A stretch of 64,000 bases of DNA, from NCBI RefSeq assembly GCF_004216695.1, contig NZ_SGXC01000002.1, positions 248,001 through 312,000 of the forward strand. Reading direction: 5' to 3'. The notes under the pieces were generated by a model that saw only the letters and a list, made by a program, of their open reading frames with translations, was not told the DNA's origin and searched no databases. This DNA is from Pigmentiphaga kullae (GTDB lineage: Bacteria; Pseudomonadota; Gammaproteobacteria; Burkholderiales; Burkholderiaceae_B). Positions 28,322 through 36,952 of this stretch are shown in pieces. Positions within the stretch are counted from its first letter, which is position 1, and every line of letters begins with the position of its first letter. The position numbers were made by a program, and so were the translations under genes.

Positions 28322-30279
28322 GATGCGGCCTCGGGCAATGGCGGAGCGACGTGTTGACGGCGAGGCTTCAGACGGTATCGACGATCGCTGATGGCCAAGC
28401 CACCGCCAAGCGCCATCAGGATGCAGCCGATCCAGATCCAGTCAACGAATGGCTTGTGGTAGACACGAACGCTCCAAACACCGTCGCCGAGCGGTTCGCC
28501 GAGCGCCGCGTAGACGTGGCGCAGTCCGTTTGCATCGATCGCCACCTCGGTCATCGGCATCTGCGAGGCCGGGTAATTGCGCTTTTCCGGATGCAGCCGA
28601 CGCAAGACCTTGCCGTCGCGCGACAGTTCGATATCGCCTATCTGCGCCACGTAGTTGGGCCCCCGCGTGCTTCTGACGCCGATCAAAGTGAGGTCGTAGC
28701 CGCCGATGCTGACGGACTCGCCCTGGGCCAATCGAACGTCTCGCTCGGTCTCATACCCACTGACGATGGTCACGCCAGTCACGAATACCGCGATGCCCAG
28801 ATGCGCCATATGCATCCCAAGCCAACTGCGTGGCTGGGCACGCAACCCGCCGCGGGTGGCGCGCATTCGGCCGAAGATGCCCGTCACCACCGACACCGCA
28901 ATCCACGTGGCGAGCATCAAGCCCAACGCCGCAGAAGCTGACCAGTGCCCCAGCACGAACGGGGCGGTCAGGCCCACCAGGGGTGCAGCAATCATCGGCA
29001 CGCGCAACTGCCTGAAGATGGCACCGAACTGGGCGGCCTTCCAATTGGCGGCGGGTCCTACCGCAATCAGAAGCAACGCGGGGATCATCAATGGCACGAA
29101 CACCGCATTGAAGTATGGCGGCCCCACGGAGAGCTTGCCCAGGCCCAGCGCATCGACGAGCAGTGGGTACAGCGTACCGAGCGCGACAGCGCCGGCAGTG
29201 ACGACCAACAGCACATTGTTGACCAGCAGCAAGGACTCCCTGGAGACCATGTCGAACCGTCCTCCCATGCCGACCTTAGGGGCTCGCCATGCGAACAAAG
29301 CGAGCGACGTGCCCACAATGACCGTCAGCAGAATCAGAATGAATAACCCGCGTCGCGGATCGGTGGCAAATGCATGCACAGAAGTCAGTACGCCCGAGCG
29401 CACCAGAAAGGCACCCAAAAGCGAGCAAGAAAATGCGCCGATCGAGAGCAGCACCGTCCAGTTCTTGAAACTGGCCCGCTTTTCCGTCACCGCCAAAGAG
29501 TGGATCAAGGCGGTGCCCACCAGCCAGGGGATGAACGACGAGTTCTCGACCGGGTCCCAAAACCACCAGCCCCCCCAGCCCAACTCGTAGTAGGCCCACC
29601 AACTCCCCAAGGCGATTCCGACCGTCAGATTTGCCCAGGCTGCGGTGGCCCAGGGACGAGACCAGCGTGCCCACGTCGAGTCCAGTTGTCCGGCAAGCAA
29701 TGCAGCAATCGCGAATGCGAAGGCCACCGAAAATCCGACGTACCCCATGTAAAGCAGCGGTGGATGAAAGATCAAGCCGATATCCTGCAGGAGCGGATTC
29801 AGATCCCATCCATCTTGCGGTACCGGGAAAAGTCGCTCGAAGGGATTGGAGGTCAACAGGACGAACAGCAGGAAGCCGGCCGTCACCAGGCCGAGCACGC
29901 CCAGAACGCGCGCCACCATGGCATCCGGAAGCTGTTTCGACAACCGGCTGACCGCATAGGCCCAGCCGGTCTGCATCAGCAGCCAGAGCAGGAGCGAACC
30001 CTCATGTCCGCCCCAGACCGCGGCCATTCTGTAGCCCAGCGGGAGCTGAGAATTGGAGTTTTGAGCGACGTAGGCGACCGAGTAGTCCTTCGCGACAAAG
30101 GCCCAGGTGAGCGCGGCAAAACCGACCATCACCAACAGGAATTGAGCGCGTGCAGCGGGGCGGGCGAACGCGATCCAGGTGAGGTTGGCTCGCGCCGCGC
30201 CGGCCAGGGCAAGAACACCTTGAGCGAGTGCCACGAACAAGGCAGCGATGAGGGCGAGGTGGCCGATTTCTGGAATCAT
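28318..30279 (-). CDS. ccmF: Heme lyase subunit CcmF
   Basis: The 653-residue polytopic protein has the tryptophan-rich heme-handling motif GWGGWWFWDPVEN, conserved periplasmic His residues (VWGGHEGS, IFHPPLLYMGY) and the C-terminal periplasmic domain. With CcmH it ligates heme to apocytochrome c. It overlaps ccmG by 4 bp. Confidence 0.97.
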   Translation of the reverse strand: MIPEIGHLALIAALFVALAQGVLALAGAARANLTWIAFARPAARAQFLLVMVGFAALTWAFVAKDYSVAYVAQNSNSQLPLGYRMAAVWGGHEGSLLLWLLMQTGWAYAVSRLSKQLPDAMVARVLGVLGLVTAGFLLFVLLTSNPFERLFPVPQDGWDLNPLLQDIGLIFHPPLLYMGYVGFSVAFAFAIAALLAGQLDSTWARWSRPWATAAWANLTVGIALGSWWAYYELGWGGWWFWDPVENSSFIPWLVGTALIHSLAVTEKRASFKNWTVLLSIGAFSCSLLGAFLVRSGVLTSVHAFATDPRRGLFILILLTVIVGTSLALFAWRAPKVGMGGRFDMVSRESLLLVNNVLLVVTAGAVALGTLYPLLVDALGLGKLSVGPPYFNAVFVPLMIPALLLIAVGPAANWKAAQFGAIFRQLRVPMIAAPLVGLTAPFVLGHWSASAALGLMLATWIAVSVVTGIFGRMRATRGGLRAQPRSWLGMHMAHLGIAVFVTGVTIVSGYETERDVRLAQGESVSIGGYDLTLIGVRSTRGPNYVAQIGDIELSRDGKVLRRLHPEKRNYPASQMPMTEVAIDANGLRHVYAALGEPLGDGVWSVRVYHKPFVDWIWIGCILMALGGGLAISDRRYRLKPRRQHVAPPLPEAAS

Positions 30280-30282
30280 GGG

Positions 30283-30729
30283 TCAAGGCTTCCTTGAAGC
30301 CGGCTTCTTCTGGACTTCGTCCAGCGCATGCTGGGCCTCGGGCGGCATGTAGTTCTCGTCGTGCTTGGCCAGCACCTCCTCGGCGCGAAAGAGGCCGGCA
30401 CTGTCCAGCCGTCCTTGAACAACCACCCCTTTTCCTTCACTGAACAGGTCAGGCAAGATGCCCGAATACGTGACCGGGATTGCTTTGACCGTATCGGTGA
30501 TGACGAACTGCACGGCAAGCTCACCACGCTGGCGCTTCAGACTACCTCGTTCCACCATGCCGCCGACTCGAAAGGTGCGCTCCAGTGGTGCCTCCCCGGC
30601 ACTGACCTGCGAGGGCGTGAAGAAGAACACAAGGTTGCTCTGAAAGGCATTGAGCACCAGCGCGGTGGCGATGCCGAGGGCGGATAGCCCGGCGACGATG
30701 AGTGCGATGCGTCTATTTCGTGGCTTCAC
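30283..30729 (-). CDS. ccmE: Periplasmic heme chaperone CcmE
   Basis: The 148-residue protein has an N-terminal anchor, an OB-fold (FRVGGMVERGSL, VTYSGILPDLF) and the signature LAKHDENYMPPE. The His there binds heme covalently and the Tyr coordinates iron. It receives heme from CcmABCD and gives it to CcmF. Confidence 0.97.
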   Translation of the reverse strand: MKPRNRRIALIVAGLSALGIATALVLNAFQSNLVFFFTPSQVSAGEAPLERTFRVGGMVERGSLKRQRGELAVQFVITDTVKAIPVTYSGILPDLFSEGKGVVVQGRLDSAGLFRAEEVLAKHDENYMPPEAQHALDEVQKKPASRKP

Positions 30730-30904
30730 GCCGCGCCTCCTTGCCCAGCAATTCCGACTGGATGCGCCATAGCGCTGCTCGGCGCCGGCGCCGGAGCATT
30801 CGGCATTCAGTCCAGAGCAACACCACCGTCGTCAGGACGGATCCCCAAACGTACACGCCATATCCGCCCATCGCCAGGAACTCACCCACACTGGCCCAGT
30901 TCAT
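30713..30904 (-). CDS. ccmD: Heme exporter small subunit CcmD
   Basis: The 63-residue protein has one transmembrane helix (about 14-33) followed by an Arg-rich cytoplasmic end (RMLRRRRRAALW), as in CcmD. The ATG at 30904 has GAGGAGGTGA upstream and overlaps the ccmC stop (ATGA). Its end overlaps ccmE by 17 bp. CcmD is needed to release holo-CcmE from CcmC. Confidence 0.88.
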   Translation of the reverse strand: MNWASVGEFLAMGGYGVYVWGSVLTTVVLLWTECRMLRRRRRAALWRIQSELLGKEARREATK

Positions 30905-31638
30905 CGCTTCACCTCCTCGATGTCCTGCAGCCAGCCGGCGTGATGTTCGCGTTCCAGGATGATGCAGCGCACACGCGCCAGCGCCGCCGCAGCCGTGTAA
31001 GCCCAGGCCGCAAGAACCATGATCAGCATGCCCAACAACATGACCGTCGCCATGGAGGGCGAACGAGTCAGCGATACCGAGGCGCCCTGGTGCAAGGTGT
31101 TCCACCACTGCACGGAGAAATAGATCACAGGGATGTTCACCACGCCGACCAGTGCCAGCACGGCGCCTGCCCGGTCGGCACGGCGACGATCTTCGATCGC
31201 CGACTGGAGTGCGATGAAACCGATGTACAGAAACAGCAGGACTAGTTCAGAGGTCAGCCGCGCATCCCAGACCCACCAGGTTCCCCACATCGGCTTTCCC
31301 CACAAGGCGCCGGTCCACAGAGAAAGGAAGGTGAACAGTGCACCCGTGGGGGCCAGCGCCGAGGCCATCATTGCCGACAGGCGGCTGTTGAACACCAGGC
31401 CAATGCCGGCCCAGAACGCCATCGCCAGATAGATGACCATGGACATCCATGAAACCGGCACGTGCAGGAAGATGATGCGATACCCCTCTCCCTGCTGGGC
31501 GTCGGTGGGTGCCAAGAAGAACCCCACATAGACGCCCGCGAGCGACAGCGCCGCGGCGGTCACGCCGAGCCAAGGGACGAGCTTCCCCGCGAGTGGGTAG
31601 AACGCCTTGGGAGATGAAAACTTGAACCAGTTGACCAT
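30901..31638 (-). CDS. ccmC: Heme handling protein CcmC
   Basis: The 245-residue protein has six membrane segments and the WWD motif MWGTWWVWDARLTSELVL, flanked by the conserved His residues in FLHVPVSW and TLHQGAS. It loads heme on CcmE. Confidence 0.96.
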   Translation of the reverse strand: MVNWFKFSSPKAFYPLAGKLVPWLGVTAAALSLAGVYVGFFLAPTDAQQGEGYRIIFLHVPVSWMSMVIYLAMAFWAGIGLVFNSRLSAMMASALAPTGALFTFLSLWTGALWGKPMWGTWWVWDARLTSELVLLFLYIGFIALQSAIEDRRRADRAGAVLALVGVVNIPVIYFSVQWWNTLHQGASVSLTRSPSMATVMLLGMLIMVLAAWAYTAAAALARVRCIILEREHHAGWLQDIEEVKR

Positions 31639-31650
31639 ACGCTTCGCTCC

Positions 31651-32337
31651 TCAGTACTCCAGTGCGATGCGCAGCGATGCACTCGCTGCGAATGGCGTGA
31701 AGAACGCCGCCAAGACGAACACGGCGGCGAGCAAAGAGAGGTTGGCCGACGCTCCCTGACCGATGATCGACGCATCGACCGCGCCGGCACCGAAGATCAG
31801 CACCGGGATGTAGAGCGGCAGCACCAGCACAGCAACGAGGACACCCCCTGCGCGTACGCCCAGCGTCAGCCCCGCGCCGACGGCGCCGATGAGGCTGAGC
31901 ACCGGCGTACCGATAACGAGCGATGCGGTCAAAATCCAGAGGGACAAGGCAGGCAGGTCGAACTGCAATGCCAGCGCGGGCGCAAGCAAGGCCAAGGGCA
32001 AACCGGACAACAGCCAATGCGCCGCGATCTTGCCGACGACCAACATGGCCAACGGCGCTGGCGACAGCATCATCTGCTCCAGCGTGCCATCGGCGTGATC
32101 CTGCTCGAACAGGCGATTGAGCGAAAGCATGCTGGCCAGCAACGCCGATACCCACAGGACGCCCGGAGCGATCCGTCGGAGCATTTCGCGCTCGGGGCCG
32201 ATACCCAATGGAAACAGACTGACGACCACGACAAAGAAGCAAAGAGGTATCAGCGCGTCTGACCTTCGGAGCAAGGCGAGCTTCAAGTCCCGGCGCATCA
32301 CGACAAATACCGGATTGGCAACGAGGGGCCGGCTCAT
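31651..32337 (-). CDS. ccmB: Heme exporter membrane subunit CcmB
   Basis: A 228-residue protein with six hydrophobic segments and the CcmB stretch LFEQDHADGTLEQMMLSP. It pairs with CcmA as the ABC unit that drives CcmE release. It overlaps ccmA by 4 bp. Confidence 0.95.
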   Translation of the reverse strand: MSRPLVANPVFVVMRRDLKLALLRRSDALIPLCFFVVVVSLFPLGIGPEREMLRRIAPGVLWVSALLASMLSLNRLFEQDHADGTLEQMMLSPAPLAMLVVGKIAAHWLLSGLPLALLAPALALQFDLPALSLWILTASLVIGTPVLSLIGAVGAGLTLGVRAGGVLVAVLVLPLYIPVLIFGAGAVDASIIGQGASANLSLLAAVFVLAAFFTPFAASASLRIALEY

Positions 32338-32957
32338 GCCCCCATCCGGACGGTCTGAGAAGTTTTCAAGGCCAGCTCCTGGTGACTCGTCAGAACGACC
32401 ATGCCGCCGCGTGACTGGTGCCGATGGATCAGTTCACCAAGCCATCGCGCACCGAATTGGTCCAGCGCTGTGGAGGGCTCATCGAGAATCCACAACTTCC
32501 TCCTGTAGAGGAGCAATCGAGCCAGGCTTGCACGACGCTTTTGGCCTTGTGACAACATCCGGAACGGCAAGTGCCTGTGCTCGGCCAAGCCAACTTCGTC
32601 CAACGCTGATTCCACGCATTCCGTGGTGACCGGCTCACCAGCGATGGCGGCCGCGGCAAGCAGGTTGTCCAAGGCATTCAGGTCTTCTTTGAGTCCAATG
32701 CCATGGCCGTTGTAAACCAGTTCGCGTTGGTATTCACTCCACTGGTTGCGCAGCGGCTTTCCTTTCCACAAGACTCTGCCAGCAGCAGGCGTAGCGAACC
32801 CTGCAAGCGTTCGCAATAGCGTGGTCTTCCCGCTGCCGTTCTCGCCGTGCACCGACAGGCACTCGCCCGGCACGATCCGGAAAGTCAAATGGTCAAACAG
32901 GCGGCGCTCCCCGCGAACGCCCGCGAGATCGAGAGCTTCAAGCATGGGCCGGGTCAT
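32334..32957 (-). CDS. ccmA: Heme exporter ATPase CcmA
   Basis: The 207-residue ABC ATPase has Walker A GENGSGKTT, signature LSQGQKRRASLARL, Walker B LWILDEPST and the H-loop SH in LTSHQE. It is the first gene of ccmABCDEFGHI. The start may be ATG 32957 or 32945. Its promoter region is shared with the divergent response-regulator gene. Confidence 0.96.
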   Translation of the reverse strand: MTRPMLEALDLAGVRGERRLFDHLTFRIVPGECLSVHGENGSGKTTLLRTLAGFATPAAGRVLWKGKPLRNQWSEYQRELVYNGHGIGLKEDLNALDNLLAAAAIAGEPVTTECVESALDEVGLAEHRHLPFRMLSQGQKRRASLARLLLYRRKLWILDEPSTALDQFGARWLGELIHRHQSRGGMVVLTSHQELALKTSQTVRMGA

Positions 32958-33012
32958 AGTTCATGCACATGGGCATCCCTGGAAGGTGCGCCCTCAAGGG
33001 GCAATCTTCAAA

Positions 33013-33045
33013 ATCATGTCTTCTCCCGATTAACTGAGAATTAGC
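33013..33045 (-). promoter_or_regulatory. PmrA/QseB-like box and -10 of the ccm operon
   Basis: On the minus strand GCTAAT-TCTCA-GTTAAT (33045-33029) is followed after 10 bp by CATGAT (33018-33013). The bases after the box (CGGG) match the dsbD site. The ccmA ATG is about 56 bp further. The site lies 81 bp from the divergent regulator start and could also autoregulate it. Confidence 0.68.
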
Positions 33046-33125
33046 GGGAACTTGCGTCCTACCTTGCTGTCATTTCTGGCCTAACATGAGCGTGTCAAAC
33101 AAGCAAATTCAGGTTGGTAGGCGCC

Positions 33126-33794
33126 ATGCGAATACTGTTGGTGGAAGACGACAAACTGATCGGACGGGGGATCGTGGCCGGTCTGCACAAGCACGGCATC
33201 GCGGTGCATCACGTCGGCACCGCAGAAGAAGCCGAAGCCACGCATGCGGAAGACACCTTCCATGCCCTGGTGCTCGATCTCGGGCTGCCTGACCGGGACG
33301 GCATGGAGTTGCTGGCCAGCATGCGGGCCGTCGAACCTCAATTGCCCGTCCTGATCCTCACGGCGCGGGACGCCATCGAACACAGGCTCAAAGGGCTGCA
33401 TGAAGGTGCCGACGACTACATGATCAAACCGTTCGACCTGCGTGAACTCGCAGCCCGGTTGCATGCGCTGGTCAGACGCACGCAAGGCCGTGCGGCCCAG
33501 GTCATCTCGGCCGGTCCCCTGCGGCTGGAGCCGGAGAGCGGGCTGGCCTGGTTCCAGGGCGAGCCCGTCTCCTTGTCGCGCCGCGAGGTCGATCTGCTGG
33601 CCCATCTCGCCAACGCCGATGGCCGGTGGGTCCCGCCCGACATGCTCAACGAGCGCTTGTACGGCCTCGGGGAAGAGATCGGCAGCAACGCGCTGAATGT
33701 GCATATCCACAACATCCGCCGCAAGCTCGGCGCCGAAGCCATCGAGACGGTCCGTGGGCTCGGCTATCGGCTGGGCTGGAGGCTTGCATCATGA
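33126..33794 (+). CDS. OmpR-family response regulator, QseB/PmrA type
   Basis: A 222-residue protein. Its receiver domain has phosphoacceptor Asp51 (VLDLGLPDRDG) and the conserved Lys of DDYMIKPFD. The winged-helix output domain ends SNALNVHIHNIRRKLG and TVRGLGYRLGW, the QseB/PmrA/TctD subtype. Regulators of this subtype bind TTAA-type direct repeats with 11-bp period, just what precedes four cargo operons here. The ATG at 33126 is the start; an earlier in-frame GTG-like codon is unlikely. Confidence 0.93.
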   Translation: MRILLVEDDKLIGRGIVAGLHKHGIAVHHVGTAEEAEATHAEDTFHALVLDLGLPDRDGMELLASMRAVEPQLPVLILTARDAIEHRLKGLHEGADDYMIKPFDLRELAARLHALVRRTQGRAAQVISAGPLRLEPESGLAWFQGEPVSLSRREVDLLAHLANADGRWVPPDMLNERLYGLGEEIGSNALNVHIHNIRRKLGAEAIETVRGLGYRLGWRLAS

Positions 33795-35176
33795 GCCTGC
33801 GGCTGCGCGCCGTTCTGATCGCCGGCATTTCGCTGTTGGTTCTGTGGGGCGCTGCCGCCGGCTGGATGATGCGCGGCGTTCATTCCAATCTCGACCGGAC
33901 CCTCGACGGTCGTCTTGCCATGTCGGCACGCATGGTGTCGGGGCTTCTTGAACGCGCCGCGCTGGCTCCGAATGCAGCGTCCAACGACTTCACCGAGGCG
34001 GTGCGCGTCAGCGGCAAGGAGGGCATCGCATGCGAAATCCGGTCTTTGCAGGGAGAGATCCTGGCACGAACGACCACCGGACCTCACTCGGAGTTCGAGT
34101 CACTGCCGGCCGGCTTCAGCACGCGGGACGTTTTGGGACATCAGTGGAGGGTCTACGTTCTTCGTGCCAATGGCTACCAGATCACGACGGCGGATCGCGT
34201 GGATCAGCGGGATATGCTGATCAACGAATTGCTAAGCGTGGCTGGCGTGCCCTTCTTGATTGCCTTCCTGGGCGGCCTGGCTGCCCTTTGGATCGGCATC
34301 GGACGGGGGCTCGCCCCCCTGGAGGCTCTGTCGCAGCAATTGCGCGACAAACACGCGGACGACACGTCCCCGATCGCCGTCAACCATTCACCCTCGGAAC
34401 TGCGCCCGGTTCTGGACGCAATGAATGGGCTTCTCAAGCGCCTGGCACGGACACTCGCCAGCCAACGGGCATTCACCGACGCCGCGGCGCACGAGCTGCG
34501 CACGCCGTTGACCGTGATCGATACGCACCTGCAGGTGGCCCGGATCAGTGAAGGCGACGAGGTGGCGTCCTCTCTTTCCAGTGCAGAGGAAGGCGTGAAG
34601 CGGCTGAGGCGCACCTTGGACCAGATGATGATACTGGCCCGCGCCGAGACGTCTGCCGACAAGGCGGATGGTTGCACTTCGGTGGTCGCTTCCGTCGGCG
34701 GCGTGCTGGAACAGTGGAAGGCCGCAGAAAAAGAGCGCTTGTCGTTGAACGTCAGCGGCGAGGACATCGGAACCCCGGTGCCCAAGTCGATGCTGGAAAC
34801 GGCGGTTCGCAATCTGGTTGACAACGCGATGCGCTATTCGCCGCGAGATACGGCCATCGAGGTGGGCGTGTTCCTGGATCCGAATGCACAGCAGTGTGTG
34901 ATTAGCGTGTCGGACCGTGGCCCCGGGCTGACTGCCGAGCAGGCATGCCAAATTGGCCAACGTTTCTGGCGCGGTGATCAGGGCCGAAAGAGCAAGGACG
35001 GGGCGGGCCTGGGCATTTCGATCGTTCGGGCCATTGCAGAGAGATTTGGTGGGGCCCTGAATCTCGAACCCCGGGAAGGCGGAGGCCTGGTTGCGAAATT
35101 TCTCGTGCCCACCGACCCCGCACCCAAAAAAGGTCAAGCTAGGCCTGCAGGGCGTGGCTTGGATTCAAAACCGTAG
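33791..35176 (+). CDS. Sensor histidine kinase, QseC/PmrB type
   Basis: The 461-residue kinase has membrane segments at about 7-26 and 150-170, enclosing a periplasmic sensor region of about 120 residues. His234 in AAAHELRTPLTV is the phosphorylation site. Later come the N-box RNLVDNAMRYSP, DRGPGL and GAGLGISIV of the ATPase domain. Its start overlaps the regulator's stop (ATGA). The periplasmic location of the sensor suits detection of a sulfur, metal or redox signal, which cannot be named from sequence. Confidence 0.92.
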   Translation: MSLRLRAVLIAGISLLVLWGAAAGWMMRGVHSNLDRTLDGRLAMSARMVSGLLERAALAPNAASNDFTEAVRVSGKEGIACEIRSLQGEILARTTTGPHSEFESLPAGFSTRDVLGHQWRVYVLRANGYQITTADRVDQRDMLINELLSVAGVPFLIAFLGGLAALWIGIGRGLAPLEALSQQLRDKHADDTSPIAVNHSPSELRPVLDAMNGLLKRLARTLASQRAFTDAAAHELRTPLTVIDTHLQVARISEGDEVASSLSSAEEGVKRLRRTLDQMMILARAETSADKADGCTSVVASVGGVLEQWKAAEKERLSLNVSGEDIGTPVPKSMLETAVRNLVDNAMRYSPRDTAIEVGVFLDPNAQQCVISVSDRGPGLTAEQACQIGQRFWRGDQGRKSKDGAGLGISIVRAIAERFGGALNLEPREGGGLVAKFLVPTDPAPKKGQARPAGRGLDSKP

Positions 35177-35329
35177 GTTCGGACCCTGCCAGGGATAGCG
35201 CGGTCACAGCCAATGGACGCAGGCGTGCTGATGTGGTTCGCCTTCGTTCGATCCAGCGCCTGACTTCGGAGTAGGCATCCGCCAGGGATCAGGCGCATGG
35301 CGGTGCTCGTGCGGCTGCCGCTCTTGCGA

Positions 35330-36928
35330 CTACCGTGGGGTCGGGCGCCGTACGAGAGCAGCCAATACTATCCCTACCAGCAACAGGACCGGCTGGTCGC
35401 CATAGCGAACATACGGCGTCAGGCCGCTCATGCCTTGTACGGTCGCGGACAACACGCCCGGCCGATGTGGCGGCAGAGCGGCAACGACCCGTCCTTTCGG
35501 ATCGATCGAGGCCGTGATGCCTGTATTCGTGGAGGTCACCATAGGCCGAGCGGTCTCGATGCTGCGCAACCGCCCGATCTGCAGATGCTGGCGAAGCGCC
35601 CAGGTCTGGCCGAACCAAGCGAGGTTGCTCAAGTTCACGAGCACGCTCGCGCCGGGTCCTGCGCCTGGGGTCGGCAGGAGCGACGGGAGCAGCTCGGAAC
35701 CGAAAACATCCTCGTAGCAAATGTTGAACGCCAAATGCTGATCATTCACCGAGAATGGTCTCTGGACCGGGGCTCCACGATCGAAGTCACCCAGCGGCAT
35801 TTTCAGCATCCGCGTGAACCACTCGAACCCAGCCGGTACATATTCGCCCCAGGGCACGAGGTGGTGCTTGTCGTAGCGTAGCGGCACGGAGGCGTCGACA
35901 AGCTGCTGCAACGGCGTGCCGGAGTCGAAGCCGATGGCGCTGTTGGTGTAGCGCGAACTGCCGTCGGCCGCCATGCTGTGCAAAGGGACGCCCATCGCGA
36001 TCGTGCTGCGCTGGTTCGCCGCTACGTCGAGCCAGGTTTTCCAAATCATCGGGTCGAGCTGGTCTTGGAATACGGGCACGACGGTCTCTGGCAAGACGAT
36101 CAGGTCCGGATGCGGCTCTCCGGGGCCCGGTGGCTGTGCGGCCAGCCGCAAGTGACTGGCGATGCCGTCTTCAAGCAGGGTCGGGTCGAACTTCTGCGAT
36201 TGATCGATGTTTCCCTGCACTAGCCTCAGATGCAGCGGCTCGCCTTCGGCCGTCGACCAATCGAGGCGAGTAAGTGTCCATCCCGTGGCGATCAGGATCA
36301 GCACCGTCGCCAGCAAAGACACGTTCGAGCGCATGGAAGCCGCGGCCGGACGCGACAGGAACGCCACGGTCCCCGAGGCGCACGCCGCGAGCAGCGCGAC
36401 GCCATGCACGCCCAGCAACGGCGCCCAGCCGACCAAGGGGCTGTCCACATGGGCGTAGCCAATGTTCAGCCACGGAAAGCCCGAGAACAGCACGCCGCGC
36501 AGCCATTCCGAGGCGGCCCAGACAGCTGACCAGACCAGCACTTGTGACAGCGCTGCTCCCCGCCGAGTGCGAGACTGCAGCCACTTGCTGATCGCGCAGG
36601 CAAGAGCGGGAAACAGCGCGAGAAAGGCAGACAGCGCCACGACGCTCGCACCGGCCAGTGGCGCGGACAAACCACCGTAGTCATGGATGCTGATGAACAG
36701 CCAGTACAAGCCGACCGCAAAATTGACGAAGCCGAACGCCCATCCGCGAAGGAATGCCTGCCGGCCGCGCTCGGCGGCAAAGCTGGCGCGTGCCAGCACC
36801 GCCAGCGCGAGGATTTGAACGATGGGCAGCGACCACTGGGGCAACGGATCCGGGGCGAACGTCAACGCATGTGCGCTACCGGCAAACGCCAAGGTCGCGG
36901 CATTTCGCCACCGCGCAAGCCTGCTCAC
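35330..36928 (-). CDS. lnt: Apolipoprotein N-acyltransferase Lnt (ICE-borne copy)
   Basis: The 532-residue protein has six to seven N-terminal membrane helices and a periplasmic nitrilase domain. All three catalytic residues are visible: Glu in LPETVVPVF, Lys in [14 protein letters not shown] and Cys in [10 protein letters not shown]. The start is a GTG at 36928. It is the last gene of the ccoN operon. A second lnt on mobile DNA presumably supports lipoproteins of the module, such as the lipobox-bearing DsbG. Confidence 0.94.
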   Translation of the reverse strand: MSRLARWRNAATLAFAGSAHALTFAPDPLPQWSLPIVQILALAVLARASFAAERGRQAFLRGWAFGFVNFAVGLYWLFISIHDYGGLSAPLAGASVVALSAFLALFPALACAISKWLQSRTRRGAALSQVLVWSAVWAASEWLRGVLFSGFPWLNIGYAHVDSPLVGWAPLLGVHGVALLAACASGTVAFLSRPAAASMRSNVSLLATVLILIATGWTLTRLDWSTAEGEPLHLRLVQGNIDQSQKFDPTLLEDGIASHLRLAAQPPGPGEPHPDLIVLPETVVPVFQDQLDPMIWKTWLDVAANQRSTIAMGVPLHSMAADGSSRYTNSAIGFDSGTPLQQLVDASVPLRYDKHHLVPWGEYVPAGFEWFTRMLKMPLGDFDRGAPVQRPFSVNDQHLAFNICYEDVFGSELLPSLLPTPGAGPGASVLVNLSNLAWFGQTWALRQHLQIGRLRSIETARPMVTSTNTGITASIDPKGRVVAALPPHRPGVLSATVQGMSGLTPYVRYGDQPVLLLVGIVLAALVRRPTPR

Positions 36929-36952
36929 AGCCTGAGCATTCCAGTGCTCCTT

